This document shows positions 1-12,004 of a stretch of 64,000 nucleotides of DNA, one piece after another. Within the stretch, counting starts at the first letter, position 1. Every line of letters begins with the position of its first letter. The translations under genes and the position numbers were made by a program. Origin of the DNA: Cololabis saira (taxonomy: Eukaryota > Chordata > Actinopteri > Beloniformes > Belonidae). The stretch lies in NCBI RefSeq assembly GCF_033807715.1, contig NC_084607.1:16788941-16852940 (forward strand), read 5' to 3'. The notes beneath the pieces are model-generated. The model searched no databases. It was not told the origin of the DNA and saw nothing but the letters and a program-made list of their open reading frames with translations.

Positions 1-577
1 ATCTTGACGTGTGTTTGGAATTTCTAAGAAGACGAAAATGCAATCACTTAGTAAGACATAAACTTTTCCTCCTGTCTCTTTCTGCTTATATGTAAGTAAA
101 TTTGAGCAAAACCAGATTTGAAACCACACTTCCTGCAAAGCTCTACTCTTATAAGGCTGCAAATGTCACACTGAGTTCTGGAAGTGAAATGTTTTGAATA
201 TTGCAGTTCAGTTTTACTGCAATCCTGCACCAGCGGATCACTACACAGTAATGTGTTTCATCTTGGATGGTTTAGTACTATCTAAACAATCTACATTGTG
301 AATATATTTAACGTGCTTGCAAACCGGTGTAAAAAAAAAAAAAAAAAAAAGGTTACTGCATTATAAGATGAGTGTTTAGTGTTTTTTGGAGCCTCTACAG
401 CATGATTCCCAGAATACAGATTTCGACAGCTAATCAGAGCTTCATTCAGCCGCTCCCTTTCCAATATTATAGAAGAGACCAGATTTGGCTAAAATAAGCA
501 ATTTCCAAAACAAACTTGCATTGTGAAATCAAAACAACTGCCAAGGAAAACAGTAACGAATAGTTGGATGTTGACAG
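1..577. other. unassigned non-coding stretch with an A-run
   Basis: No gene or repeat boundary is recognised here. A run of about 20 A residues lies near 331-350 with no clear retroposon body or duplication beside it. The small open frame on the minus strand near 48-230 has no recognisable domain. Confidence 0.5.
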
Positions 578-654
578 TCACATTGGATGGATTCCTATTT
601 GACCTATAAAATATCTGCAGTTCTCCGAGCACGGCACACTTAGGTCAGCCTCAC

Positions 655-887
655 AGTGCCACATGTGCCGTAATCCTTTCAAATCTGGCAGGGAGCTAGA
701 GTCAGCCACACTGCCCTGGACATAATCAGACTGAAAACCGTTTGTGTTTGGTGTCACGGGTTGTGGAGATGCAGGCTGCAGGGAGGACCTGTGCAGCTCG
801 AGAGCAGGCTCCACAATCACACCTGATTGCTTCCTCTTACTCACTGACTCAACGGGGTCGTGCATCTTAATTGCAATTATTGGTTTC
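655..887 (-). other. candidate protein-coding exon, unidentified
   Basis: On the minus strand an open frame runs from about 1021 to 578. At 888-890 it contains a good acceptor: a pyrimidine-rich tract ending TTTGATTTCAG. The frame then reads KPIIAIKMHDPVES and continues through a Ser/Pro/Gln-rich stretch including SLQPASPQPVTPNTNG and SSSLPDLKGL. A GTGAGG donor at 654-653 would give a 233-nt exon. An alternative, stronger GTGAGTAAG donor soon after the acceptor (near 844) would give an exon of only about 43 nt. The composition resembles a disordered region of a regulatory protein, but I do not recognise the gene. No partner exon was found in the window. It could equally be a chance open frame. 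Confidence 0.3.
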
Positions 888-2208
888 CTGAAATCAAAGC
901 AGGTTGGAGTTAAAGCAATAGGTGATCTTTTTTTTTCTGTTGTCATGCATACGTTTGTGTAAATGCAGAAGATTGTTCTCACAAAACAGACTTTTCTCAA
1001 GTACATATTCAACATATGCAAAAGTAAGACAGTGTTTTTTTTAGAGAAGCATTAATAGGAGAAAAAACCACTGTTAGATATGATGCGAGATACAGAACAC
1101 AAGACCTTTGTCTGTAAACTGGTGTTTTAACATGTTCTGTCATTCGGAGTTTAGCTGATCACCAGATTATTCAGTCATTTTACCAACATAAAAGCCCAAA
1201 ACAAAGACGAGACACAAGTACGGTATGTATTCTAGATAGTAAATAATGCTCGGCCCAAACTTCTCAATTTTCTTTGGGCTTCTCGGTCACAACACTTGCT
1301 GTATCACACATCAAAGCCTGCTGATGAAATTTGGTCCACACCTGACTCATATGACACCTGGCAAAGCCCAAATTAGGCCCGGTTCATCAACTTCGGGACT
1401 CATCTGGACCACATTGCATCTGCCAGTGCCGTAATTGATCCATAAAGGGCAGAAGTAGCCCAGATTAGTTGACAGATGGCTGAAAGAGATAACAGGGTTG
1501 TTTCACCTGGCGCTGTGCTCCAGGTGAGTGCTCGTAATATAGATGAAATATGAATTAGCGCCTCATTTTTAAATCAGTTTACTTCCATAGGACATATTTT
1601 ACTTTCACAGCTCCGGGTGTTAACTGCTTGGTGGTTGCCAAGGTAACGAGAGATGGGAACCCTAATGTAGTTGAAACAGTTTAGCACATGCTGATAAATG
1701 ATCTGAAACTGAGATAAAAACAAAAACAGCAAAAGTTCCTCTGTTTGCAGCGTCGCCAGAGCCAGAAGAGACTTAAATTTATATTTTTTTAACTGTTGAT
1801 TACTTTGTTTGGTATGAAATACAAATAAAGTTTCATTGACTGATTGAAGTTTGATTATAATTTGGTGAAATTTATTTTATTCCAGTCAAAACCAAGAAAA
1901 CAACAAATAAAACAACATTTCACAGCAAAGGTATCCATAGTGGATCATAGAGACTTTAGAGATTTTAATGCTGAGGAGTGCTACCTGTTGGTTAGAAGGG
2001 CTTTGATATTAAACAAAAAGTGTAATTTATGAATTAATTTATTTGAAGCTTTGTATGGATGATAAAACAATTCAAAAATTGCAAGAAATCATATGGTGTA
2101 CCTTTAGCAAGTCTGACAGACAGATGCTACCTCCCACCTCAGTCGCTGATAAACAGCACAGGTGCCGTCGGATGGTTTTCACCTCTCACACTGTTCTCTG
2201 CCCCACAT
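888..2208. other. unassigned stretch with a possible degraded repeat
   Basis: The part from about 1245 to 1435 has the repetitive phrasing (TTTGGGCTTC, AGGCCCGG, ATCTGGACCACATTG) of a dispersed fish repeat made of variants of CTGGGCCACAT, but no termini or duplication could be placed. The remainder holds nothing I can support. Confidence 0.3.
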
Positions 2209-2310
2209 TTAAAACAACTCTGGCTTTATTATCAGATCGCGAGGAGCGTAAACTTCCGTTAGGGACCAAAACAAAGTCAATTTGAGCAGTTTTGAGTGAG
2301 AATGAAATGT
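2209..2310 (+). repeat. short dispersed repeat, copy 1 of 3
   Basis: This segment shares a block beginning TTAAAACAACTC and containing CGTAAACTT and GGGACCAAAACAA with 50375-50490, and more distantly with 47466-47560. The similarity to the 50-kb copy continues through TTTTGAGTGAGAATG. No termini or duplication are visible, so the element class is unknown. Confidence 0.5.
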
Positions 2311-2590
2311 GTGTTTGCACTTTAGCACTTAGGACGATTGAGCCACATCAAAAGAAATTGCTATTGCAAACCTCCTGCAAGACTCAAAAATGCCATTAAG
2401 CTCCGTGTGGATTGGGTCGCTTCAGGCGAGCTAGGGTTATTTTAAAATTGTGTGTTCTGAACGTGTATTAAAAGGACTGTTTGTGCAGGGATCTCCTTCC
2501 AGTCCATCCAGCAGAGGCAGAAGGGTCTCTGTTTCAAACACTTCAAAATCACTTCTATGTGATGTGATGGACGCTGAAAACGTTATTATT

Positions 2591-3274
2591 AGGGCCCGAG
2601 CACTTACAGTGCGAAGGCCCTATTGTATCTGTAGGAGATGTTCTGTTTTTTTTTTTTTTTTTTTGTTTTTTCCGACGAAATGAAGGCCTTTTTTCCCCCT
2701 AAACGTGCCCCAAACGTCACCAAATTCTGCACACAAGCCAGGCCTGGCGAAAAATTTGATATTTAATGGTTTGCATTAATGGGCGTGGCCTAATGGCTCA
2801 ACAGCGCCCCCCGGAAGACTTTGTGCCACAAGCCCCACAATACGATGCACGAAAATCGGTACACACCTGTATCATGGCCCAACTTAAAGAAAAGTCTCTT
2901 GGCACCATGGCCGAAACCGAACAGGAAGTCGGCCATTTTGAATTAATCATGTAATTTTGGCGCAATTTATGCCATATCTTCGGCCGCTTCTTCGCCCGAA
3001 CCATAACGTGCACCCAGGTGTGTTATACATCAAAATGTGCGTCTCGATCCTGCGACGATGGGCATTTACTTTACTTATTTATAGATGCCAAAAAGCGCGC
3101 CCACCCTTCATCTGATTGGTCCATATGTGATAGTTCCTACTTTCTGCCATAACTTTTGAATGGTTTGACATAAAGAGTCATGGGTGGTGTCATCGGACTT
3201 AGTTTTGAGTCCTTGACTTTTATCGGTGAAACTTGCACGTGCGAGGCCCTGTTCATCGGTGCTTGCAGCTTTAA
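2591..3274 (+). mobile_element. GGGCCCGAGCAC-type dispersed element
   Basis: The left end reads AGGGCCCGAGCACTTACAGT, followed by GCGAAGGCCCTATTG and a T-run. The right end reads GCGAGGCCCTGTTCATC and TGCTTGCAGCTTTAA. I recognise this layout from a very abundant teleost repeat, from memory rather than a search. The 8-mer TTATTATT sits directly outside both ends (2583-2590 and 3275-3282), consistent with an 8-bp duplication, although it is low complexity and weak as proof. Short open frames inside, such as the one around 2766-2954, are repeat sequence and not genes. Confidence 0.75.
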
Positions 3275-3282
3275 TTATTATT

Positions 3283-6200
3283 TTTATTACTTTTCACGTA
3301 ATGGCTTGACTGTAACCACTTATTTGTGTCATATGCAGATTTGTCAGGAAAAACATTGTATTGCCTTCTCAAACATCTGTCGTGTGCCACAATAACAGAC
3401 GTCTACAAACGTTATCATTTGGTCAAGTTTCCCGCTGTGGTTAGAAGTTCCACCTGTCGAGCCATGTGTCACACTGGTCCCTCACAAAGCCACGCTGCTG
3501 TCATCAGTTTTGACTCCAGCACTATTTTCTTCATTCATAGTTCCCCCACACACTCACCTCGGGACATTAGCAGCTACTCGTGCCGCCTGGAAGCCCGCTG
3601 TGAAGCTGTCAGCCTTCTCGTCGAGGCGACGGGACGAAACCGTCTCTATTCTCATCCCAACATCGCAGGGTCAGATTACTGCCACTGACGAGCTGCTCGC
3701 TGACATTTACATTGTCTTCCGTATGTCGATATCTATATTGTCTTGACCTTATTTATAGTTCACAGCGCTTCTAAAGTGGCTGCCCGCCCTGTGTGAATGC
3801 CAGCGAGCACGAGTCAAATGTGTTGGGGGTTATTTGTCATCCTCTGTCCGTCTCTTGACCTTGACCGGCGGCGTTAACCCTGCTGCCATCAATTATTTCA
3901 CAGCAAATTTAATACAGAACAGCCCTTTGTTCATGTTAATTAGAACTCCCTGACACTTGAAAATGATTGTTTCTGCATTTGAGGCAAAATGAACACGACT
4001 GCAGGACATTATAGAATCTTCATGTTGTTCATCTCCGTCTGGAGCGTCCGAGTCAAGAGTCAACCAGAATATTTCATGCTTTATTACGGAGCAGATAAAA
4101 GAAGGGCTCCTCTCTGTCCGCCACTTGGTGCTTTGGCTTCCGTCCACCGCTGCGCTCCTTTCCTCTGCCTGCTTGATTATCAGAACCTGCAGGAGCTCCT
4201 GCTAGTAAGGTCCTCATCAGGCGCTCATGCACGGCGAGATGATCCACATGTTTCACTTGCATAAGATTTGGTCTAAAAATCCAGAAAAGGCTGGTTTTTA
4301 TTTAGTTCATGAAACATGATGGCTTCAGATTAGTTCTGTGTATAAAAAATAGTTTTCTCTTCTGTTTAGACAGAAAATTAAATTTGCAATTCCTTTGCAA
4401 GTCATTTAAACGTTTAGTGCAGATTAAATTATTATGTGTTTTCACCAACAAATATGCGTAAATCTAGATTTTGAATCCAATATCTCACTCAAAAATATTG
4501 TGAGGAAGATAAAAAAAAACAACAAATGTAGAGAACTGCTTTGATGACAGGTGAGGGAGCCACAGTTGGATATAAAAGGAGCATCTAGCAAAGTCTTAGC
4601 TGTTCCAAGTACTTGCTGCCAAAATCCTGCAGCTTTCTACATCCCTATTGGTTAATATGATGGAAAGAGCCAGAAATCCAAGTGGCTGGAAACCATTGTT
4701 AGACACTCATGATGTCTAACAATGGACATAAGAAAGTTTTGGAAAACCGTTTTCTCTCCTTGTCATCCAGAAATTTAATCTGAGACTGGTTTAAGTGGAA
4801 GTCAGACGTCAACTGTGAGCAGAAAGGCTGCAGAGCTCTGGCATCAACATCTAGATTTATCTAAACTGTTCTAATACAATACAGCTGGTTAGTGCCGGCA
4901 TTAAAAATAACTTTCTTTGTACTTGTGTTTTAAATAAAGGTTCACATTACACAAGTTCCCAACTGAAAGACGAACCTGTCTCCCCTCCACTGATGTCTCC
5001 GGTGGTAACGGCAGCTTCTCTGCGCTAATCCCTGTTATTAATCTGTGTCCAGTCTCTTTGACTCATTCAGGTTGGTGAGGATTATTGTGAACTCCAGCAA
5101 CGGCTCTGTTTGAGTGAGCGTCCCTTTTTTGAATGCCTTTATTTTATTATCTTTTCAAATTGAAGGTTTTTTTTTATCATTACTATTATCTGACTGTAAT
5201 TGTACCAATCATGGAATAACAAATCAGAATTATGTCAACCAATAAGCCTTTATGGTAAATGTATTTATACATTTAACATTTTAAAGTACTTGTGAGATTG
5301 TCACTTATTCACATGGTGCTGTGTCACTAACTGATAATTGTTTAACTCTCCGTGTGCATCTGCGTGATAGATGGTTTTAAATCTGCTCCCCTACAAAGGG
5401 GTTTATGGGGAGTTTTCATGGGCGACACAGTTGGACACACAAGAGGAAGTGAACAGGCGGTCCCTGAGGTCACTGCTGAGGGTATCGATTACACCATGAA
5501 ATCCTCTTTAGTAGGAAGCAGTCAAGGCTCACATCTGCCCGTGCCGTCGTTTCGCATGCCAACTGCAAACATGAGAGAGATGATAAAGGCAAGAAAAACA
5601 ACAACAGAGTCCAAGTGTTTACCGATTATACGTGACGGATGGAGCGAAAAAATGACATTAAAATGTGGAGCTGGAGAGAAAAGCGGTTCAATAAAAGCCA
5701 AAAGAGAGTGAGCAGCGCACGTCCTGGAAATGAAAGCCCTCCCGTGAAGTCAGTCAGTATTTGTAACTTTAACGGGATTTAGGACGAACTGGAAACCCGA
5801 TGAGATGACAGCAGCGCTGGCAGAGCAGGCCATTCACGTCAGGAGTCGAACCCTTGTTTCTGTGTTCCAGTGTAGCCAGAGATAAACAGGGGGCTCATGG
5901 AGCGTAAAAAGATTTCTGCAGATTTATTGGGATCTGGCGCATCGAGGTATTGATCCCTCTGCTCTGTCTGGGATGGGTAAAGCTGAGAGGATGCTGCTGC
6001 AAACCTCGCCGAGGTTTTCTTACAGTTTGCTTTGGATCAGTTGCTCTCATTTCCAGTCAGATGGGCTGTAACCGGAGAGCAAGACATTAGTCGATGACTG
6101 TGATATACATGTATTTACTGAACTCTTTTTTATGCTTGTTTGTGCCTCATGGTTTTGTCTTTTTTGTGGTTTCTTTTGAGGTTTTGTTAGTTGTTTTGCT

Positions 6201-7806
6201 CCACTTAGGTTTCTGTCTTGTTAGAGTTGGATTTTCTTGTTGTCACTGAGACAGTGCAGTTACGTGCACATCTAAATCAAGCTATTGGCAACAATCTAGC
6301 TAAGGATTAAACTTGAGCTTCAGAGAAATCCAAGTATACATGCGTGAGAAAACCATCGATTAATGAGTGAGGTGCGTTCGACTCCGCGCCACACGCACTT
6401 ACGTGTTAGCATTCATCCAGTACAATTAGTAAAAAGTGCGAAGGAAGATAACAAAATGCAAAAAAATGGATGCTAATGATGCAGCAGCTCTGTAAATTTC
6501 GTACATACTAAGCCTGATCATGTTGCAGGTAAGATGCACACAAAGTCTCCCTCTTCTTCTTCTGGTACCGTTTTATTATTCCCGCTGCCGCGGCTCGTCA
6601 CTTCCAGAAGGAGGAGTCCCGGGGCAGTCAGTAGCTCGGCTAAGCGTGGTTTGCATATACATGCTGGAATAACTTGAATTACGACCGCATTATCTGGCAC
6701 TAAAAGATCGATCTCAAGAGCTTCAGTTCAGTTCGACTAAAGCCCGACTAAGGTGTAAACGTGGATTTTAAAAATTCGATATTGGTCGGATTAAGCCAAC
6801 AATTCCTATGTCTTCTCATCGTTGTCACCTTTGCTTTGTTATCACATTAGCTCCCAGGGTGTGTTTGTACCTCGTCTTTCCCTTTTGCTTTGTTAGTCCG
6901 TTTGTTGTCCTCTTGCCCTGCCTGGAGCTTCACTTTTTCAGTTACCCTCAGTTACTTAAGCAGTTTGTTTATTTTTCTAAATAATCTTCAGCATTTTGCG
7001 ATTCTTTGCTTTCTCATGTTTATTTAATTTCAAAACAAAATTCATTGTAACAATACAGCTTATCTTTATAAAAGCAATCACTTTTCTTAACAGTCCATCC
7101 CATTTTTTTTCTTCTGTATGTATACAATGGAGATATAAACATAGTTATTGCTCTTGTGTTTGGGGACGACACACACGTATGTGGCACTGAAACAGAAATA
7201 CATGGAAAAAGTCTTCAAAAGAGTTTAAATTGTTTTAACACCATTATTATAACCAATGACAGTAACAACAGCAAAAAGGAAACCTGAGCAATTGATCACG
7301 CGCGGAGAACTGCAGGTCATGAGCTGAAGCTTTGCCTAATAGAGGTACTACATTTCCTGGTAGCGGGTTTTGACAGATCCATTTAGAAGCAGCTCCATAC
7401 TTCTGCCGGTGCAACCCGGAGTATAAACGTCTCCATGGTGGCGTGTCATTCACAGGGCCCCTCTTTTCTCTTTGGTGTTCTTGTCATTTAACACATCTGA
7501 ATATCAAAGTGATCTTAAAATCTCCATATATTGCCACTGGTGTACTGGATCATTGTGTGTGTAGTTTGGAACAATCTGCGGTGATGATGTCACATTCAGC
7601 AAACGGCAGGCTACGCAGGTTAACTTTGTTAATAGGCGCCACAGATGGGAGTTTGCAGCCCACAGTCCAATATCCGAGGTGGAGATGTGCTTCTTCAACG
7701 TTCACCCCCAAAAAAAAAGAATTATTGCGTTAGCCCAAGTCAAACTGCATCTTCTCAAAGTCGAACTGACAGATTCAGTTGGCATGGTTGTAAAATAAAC
7801 TCCTCC
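3283..7806. other. unassigned non-coding stretch
   Basis: About 4.5 kb with scattered short open frames on both strands, none with a recognisable domain or convincing splice sites. The open frame near 5352-5711 has no ATG at its start and no family resemblance. No repeat termini were found. Confidence 0.5.
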
Positions 7807-7807
7807 T

Positions 7808-7827
7808 TATGTATGTATGTATGTATG
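7808..7827. repeat. (TATG)5 microsatellite
   Basis: Five exact tandem copies of TATG can be read directly. Confidence 0.95.
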
Positions 7828-7939
7828 CAGCTTTTAACCCAGAAACAATAGAAGCAGCCGATATATAGAGAACAAGAAAGAACTAAAGCGTTAAAAATCT
7901 GCGAAATGTGCAGAACTGTTTAGTCTACCATTGTATCCA

Positions 7940-8264
7940 TGGATACAAGTGGCAGAAATGTGTTTCCTCCGCAGGGTGTCCTGCCCCTCTAGAGACGGGG
8001 TGAGCCGGAGGAGGTGGCTCGGGTCAGGTAAGATGCCCCAGGATGCTCCAGGTGAGGTTTTCCAGACACATCCAACTAAGAGGAGACCCAGGGAACACCC
8101 AGGATGCTGATGTGGAGGGATTATGCTTCTCAAATGGCCTGAAAACATCTTGTGATTCCCCCAGATGAGCTGGAGGAAGTGGCTGGGTAGAGGGAAGTCT
8201 GGCTTCCCTGCTTAGGCTACTACACACGACTCCAGATAAGCGGTAAAAGGTGCATGGATGGATG
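7940..8264 (+). pseudogene. LINE 3' end (Rex/RTE-like), truncated and decayed
   Basis: The sequence passes through TTTCCTCCGCAGGGTG, GAGGTGGCTCGGG, AAGATGCCCCAGGATG, AGGAGACCCAGGGA and GATGAGCTGGAGGAAGTGG, and ends with ATAAGCGG followed by GGATGGATG. This is the familiar end of a fish non-LTR retrotransposon: the last part of the reverse-transcriptase reading frame, then a short tail. One frame reads ELEEVAG, then a stop, then REVW, where intact copies read through. Several in-frame stops and deletions make it non-functional. The clade name is from memory and uncertain; the LINE 3'-end identity is more secure. Confidence 0.7.
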
Positions 8265-11200
8265 CTTCACAGTATTATATAGGTGCGTTACTAATATTTC
8301 TATGGCGTCCTTGTCAGTTTTCCAGATTTGTCCATTTCATTTGCCAGTGATCCCACATTCCTCATGATGATAGGCTGATCCCACATAGAGTAGATGAGAT
8401 ATAGGGTGATGGAAGGAGTGAGTGGTGTCAAGGTGTCAAATATGACGTCCGTCAGGCTTGAGCGTGGTTCTCCAGCTGCTACACTGATGCTAATGCATGT
8501 ATGCATGCTATAGTATGCTGCAGTCTCTTGAAGTTGCTGTCAGAAACCTGGAACAGTCTGCAGCGTGGGTTGCCTTTGTGTTTGTGTGGCATCATCACTC
8601 GCTTCATCATGTTACAAAGACCCACTGATGATCCCCCCTTCATTCCGCCTACGTTCTCCAGCTGTGATTCACAGTAATCCCACAATAGTGCCATATTCAG
8701 TCCCTAGTGTGTGCTTTCAAAAAAAAACATGACAGTGTTCTGCAATTTAAAGATTCCTTAAAGGCTCCTTTGTCGCTGCTGGCGTTGGGCTGTGGATGCG
8801 GGAGGGAGACACTCCAGCTGGTGGAGGCTTCTTGAGGTTGCTGAGGAGGGAAGCAGGGTTCACTGAGTAGATACTGTCCCAAGTCGAGTGGCACAATTCC
8901 CAACAGGGCGAGTCCAGCGGGTCTCTGGCTGTCCAACCACAATCGTTTAAAACCAGGTGGCATCTTTTTTTCTTTTGCTGCATCTTTAGTTTGCATGTCA
9001 CCTGGCCAGGAATTCTGAGGGCAGACCTAAACACGGTTGTTCCACCAGGCGGTCTCTCACCAGCTCTGCGATGGACCGATTCCATCGTCTGCAGTTTGCA
9101 GCCATCCTTGCACACTTGTTCTTCCTTTCTGAAAAAAGCCAATTCACACAGCGCTTATTTTGCACCACTTATTCCCCTGTCACTACATCCCAAGGTGGTG
9201 CAGAAGCGTAACAGCTGCAGGAAGAAACGTTATTGCAATTTGCCTCCTTGGTGACGGCACAACAGGACATTAGAAAAGCACTACAGAGGAAGGAGAAGCA
9301 AGGTTTTTGATCCTCGGTGGGAAGTAGATGGACTAATTTGACCTAAATATAGCATCAACTATGGGACCATTGTGAGCCTTGTTGACTTTTTGAAGTACTG
9401 CGCATACGCTTGTCTGCTTTAGCTGAACTCTGAGAACACACTGAGCGAAATTCATGCAGACTGAATGAGCTCTTTTTTGTTGACATTTCGGCGATATAGA
9501 ATGACATTTCCTCGTCACCATTTAGCCTACTATTGGTGCAGCCAGTGATTGGTTTACCACTGCATAGCAACATGCAACTGTGGATTAGTTCAGAGGGTCG
9601 GGCGGTGCACGGGAAAGTGATGGTAAATGGGCTCTCTGCGAGTCGAAAACTGATGCAAAGTACCATCTACTGAGAACATGTTGCTTCACGTTGCATATTC
9701 ACTGCGCTCTCTTTTTCAGCATCCCTCAGAAAGTCTATTCGTGTCTTTGGTAGAGCTTGCATTTCATGTGTCTGACCACAAATGTCCAAATGATAGGTTT
9801 TCTGTCGCAGGCGAAAAGGGAGCCATGTTTCACAAGATGGAACACAGCAAAACATGCGACTCCTGCCAAGGAGGCGAAACAAAGCAGGCTCATTTCTGCA
9901 AAGTGTATTCTTTTGTGCTCATCTGCGGCCTCTTTTTCTTTGTGTACCCTTCAGTTTCCCTCCAGCCGCTGTCCTCCCTTTCAGGGCTCTTGTCAGTCTT
10001 TTCCCTTTCAGCAGCTAATGGTCTGTCCTCCTCAGCCAAACAATTAAGACAATTAATTCGATCAAGTTGTTTGAAAGTAATTTTCAGCCACAACAGGAAG
10101 GCAGCGACACACTGACAGCGCGACTCAATGTGACTATTGTTAAAAAAAACGAGAACCGAGGTAAATTAGCCTGAAACGATCCAGGATTGTTCAATTTTAT
10201 TTTGATGTGCACCGTTTTCCTGTTGTTTTCTTTGTCACACCAGACGTTTTTACACTTGGCCGTGTGCTTCTGCTTCTTTTGACTTTTAGTTCCTAGGAAA
10301 CCTCAGAGAGAGTGGGACATCTGTCAGCAGTGCCCTGCAAGATGATGAGTAGTCCAAATGGTGCTGGATGAGAATTGTGTGCAAATAATTTTTCTTCCCT
10401 TTTCTGCTGATGTGAGCTATCAAGCCCCTGATGCAGGCCTTTGATGTGGCACTCCATTGTCTTCCCGGGCTGCAGGAAATTGAAAGGGATGAGCAGGAGA
10501 GCATTAGTGAGGAGAAGAAGAGGCGGAGGGACGGGAGTGACACGAAGCCCATCAGGGTGTTTCTGGGACACGACACGCGGAAATGAAATAGCCTTGCATG
10601 ACCCGGGGGAACTCATTCCCGCACTGTGAGGATGTGAAGCAGAGGAAAAGATTTGTTTTAGAAAACACAACATCAAATACGTGTCTTTGCTGAAAGGACT
10701 GGTGGCTACGATCCAGCTGAGCATTTCTGCAGCATCTTTTCAAGCTCATAGATCATCTCCTGATTGCATAAAGGGGTCTTTTCTAATTCAAACAAAACAC
10801 CTTACAAATAGCAGACTCAGTGTACCTTAAAAGCAGTTTCTTCCAACAGAGTAGAATATAAAATTTAATGGAACTAAATTTGATTTGAAATTCTCGTTGC
10901 CTTGAAGATGTAATAAAAATGTCTTTCCTCCGTCATTCCCCTCAACAGCGCTAAGTACTTTCTTTGTTTCTGTCAATGAACACGCATTACCCGTACCCTT
11001 TTCTCGTTCCCTTCCTCGCGCTCATGGTGATAACACTACAAACAGTCAATTTCTGCTCTATTGTAAGCCCAGGAAAGTAGAATTAGCATTTTTCAACACC
11101 GTTGTTGCACACAGTGCAAATATATTAGAATATTCCAGCCCTGTTTCAAAGCTTGATTTATAAAGTTCGTCCTTGAGCGGGCGCAGGTGCAGACATATAA

Positions 11201-11669
11201 ATCATGCAGCGTTATTCTTCTTAATTTTAGTTGCAAGCCGTGTCATTTTCAAATATTACTTCAGCTCCTAAGAGCAAATGTCAATCGAACATGCAAGGAC
11301 ATTTATCAAGACCAGGCTGAACAATCAGGAGGGAAAACTGATTCGTATTTGCATGACAGTCTGCAAGTGTTTTGAAAGCGACTCAATATTTTCTTCTGTT
11401 CTTAATTATAATTTTGCAACTGAAGCTTAATTAATTAATTAATTAAGGTTTGCCAAAATCAACCCAAAAAACTGATTAACTGTTGTGGAATTACTGGGAC
11501 TTTGTTTTTCCAAAACAGGCCGCCAACTGACTGATGAGCAGTTTCATAGTCATTACTTCCCTGGTTACACTCAAAAAAACAACAAAAGAAGATTAGACAT
11601 TGCATTAAAAACTTTTAACCGTCCCCAGTTGAACAGACAGATACTTTAGACTTTAGGCACAAGTTTAGT
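8265..11669. other. unassigned non-coding stretch
   Basis: About 3.4 kb without a recognised gene or repeat. Overlapping minus-strand frames near 8697-9142 and 10293-10724 reach 131-143 codons but show no domain, and the overlap in several frames suggests chance. A short (TTAA)n run lies near 11427. Confidence 0.5.
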
Positions 11670-11677
11670 GTTATGAA

Positions 11678-11996
11678 CAGAGGTGTATAATCTAGGTGCC
11701 ATAAAGTAAAAATCCTGTCCAGCAGTTGTTCCAACCCTCTGAAGAAGCATGTGAAGACAATGCTACAGCAATTTCTGCTGTTTGCAACATGGGAATTGGT
11801 TGTTTTTTGCAGAGGTGTTTAATCCAGATGCCATAAAGTAAAAAGCCTGCTGTGTTTCTGGATCAGCCTGTACATTTAGAACAGGTGTTTTCACTAAGGA
11901 CCTACCATCTACCTGCAGAGGAGCTGGTTTAGTATTTGGTTGGAACAACTGCTGGACAGGATTTTTACTTTATGGCGCCTGGATTATACAACTCTG
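11678..11996. mobile_element. hAT-type MITE, CAGAGGTG termini (319 bp)
   Basis: Long terminal inverted repeats of nearly 60 bp can be read. The left end starts CAGAGGTGTATAATCTAGG and runs to GTTGTTCCAACC; the right end runs from GGTTGGAACAACTGC to ATTATACAACTCTG. The exact 8-bp duplication GTTATGAA flanks it at 11670-11677 and 11997-12004. The CAGAGGTG terminus and 8-bp duplication are typical of the hAT superfamily (Tol2-like ends). There is no transposase frame. Oddly, a second copy of the left end (CAGAGGTGTTTAATCC, then CATAAAGTAAAAAGCCTG) lies inside at about 11812-11858 in the same direction. Confidence 0.92.
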
Positions 11997-12004
11997 GTTA
12001 TGAA

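Noticed and set aside
2766..2954. 62-codon open frame around GRGLMAQQRPP
   Set aside because: It lies inside a high-copy dispersed repeat and is not a gene.
8697..9142. Two overlapping minus-strand frames of 99-131 codons
   Set aside because: Competing overlapping frames with no family resemblance; likely chance.
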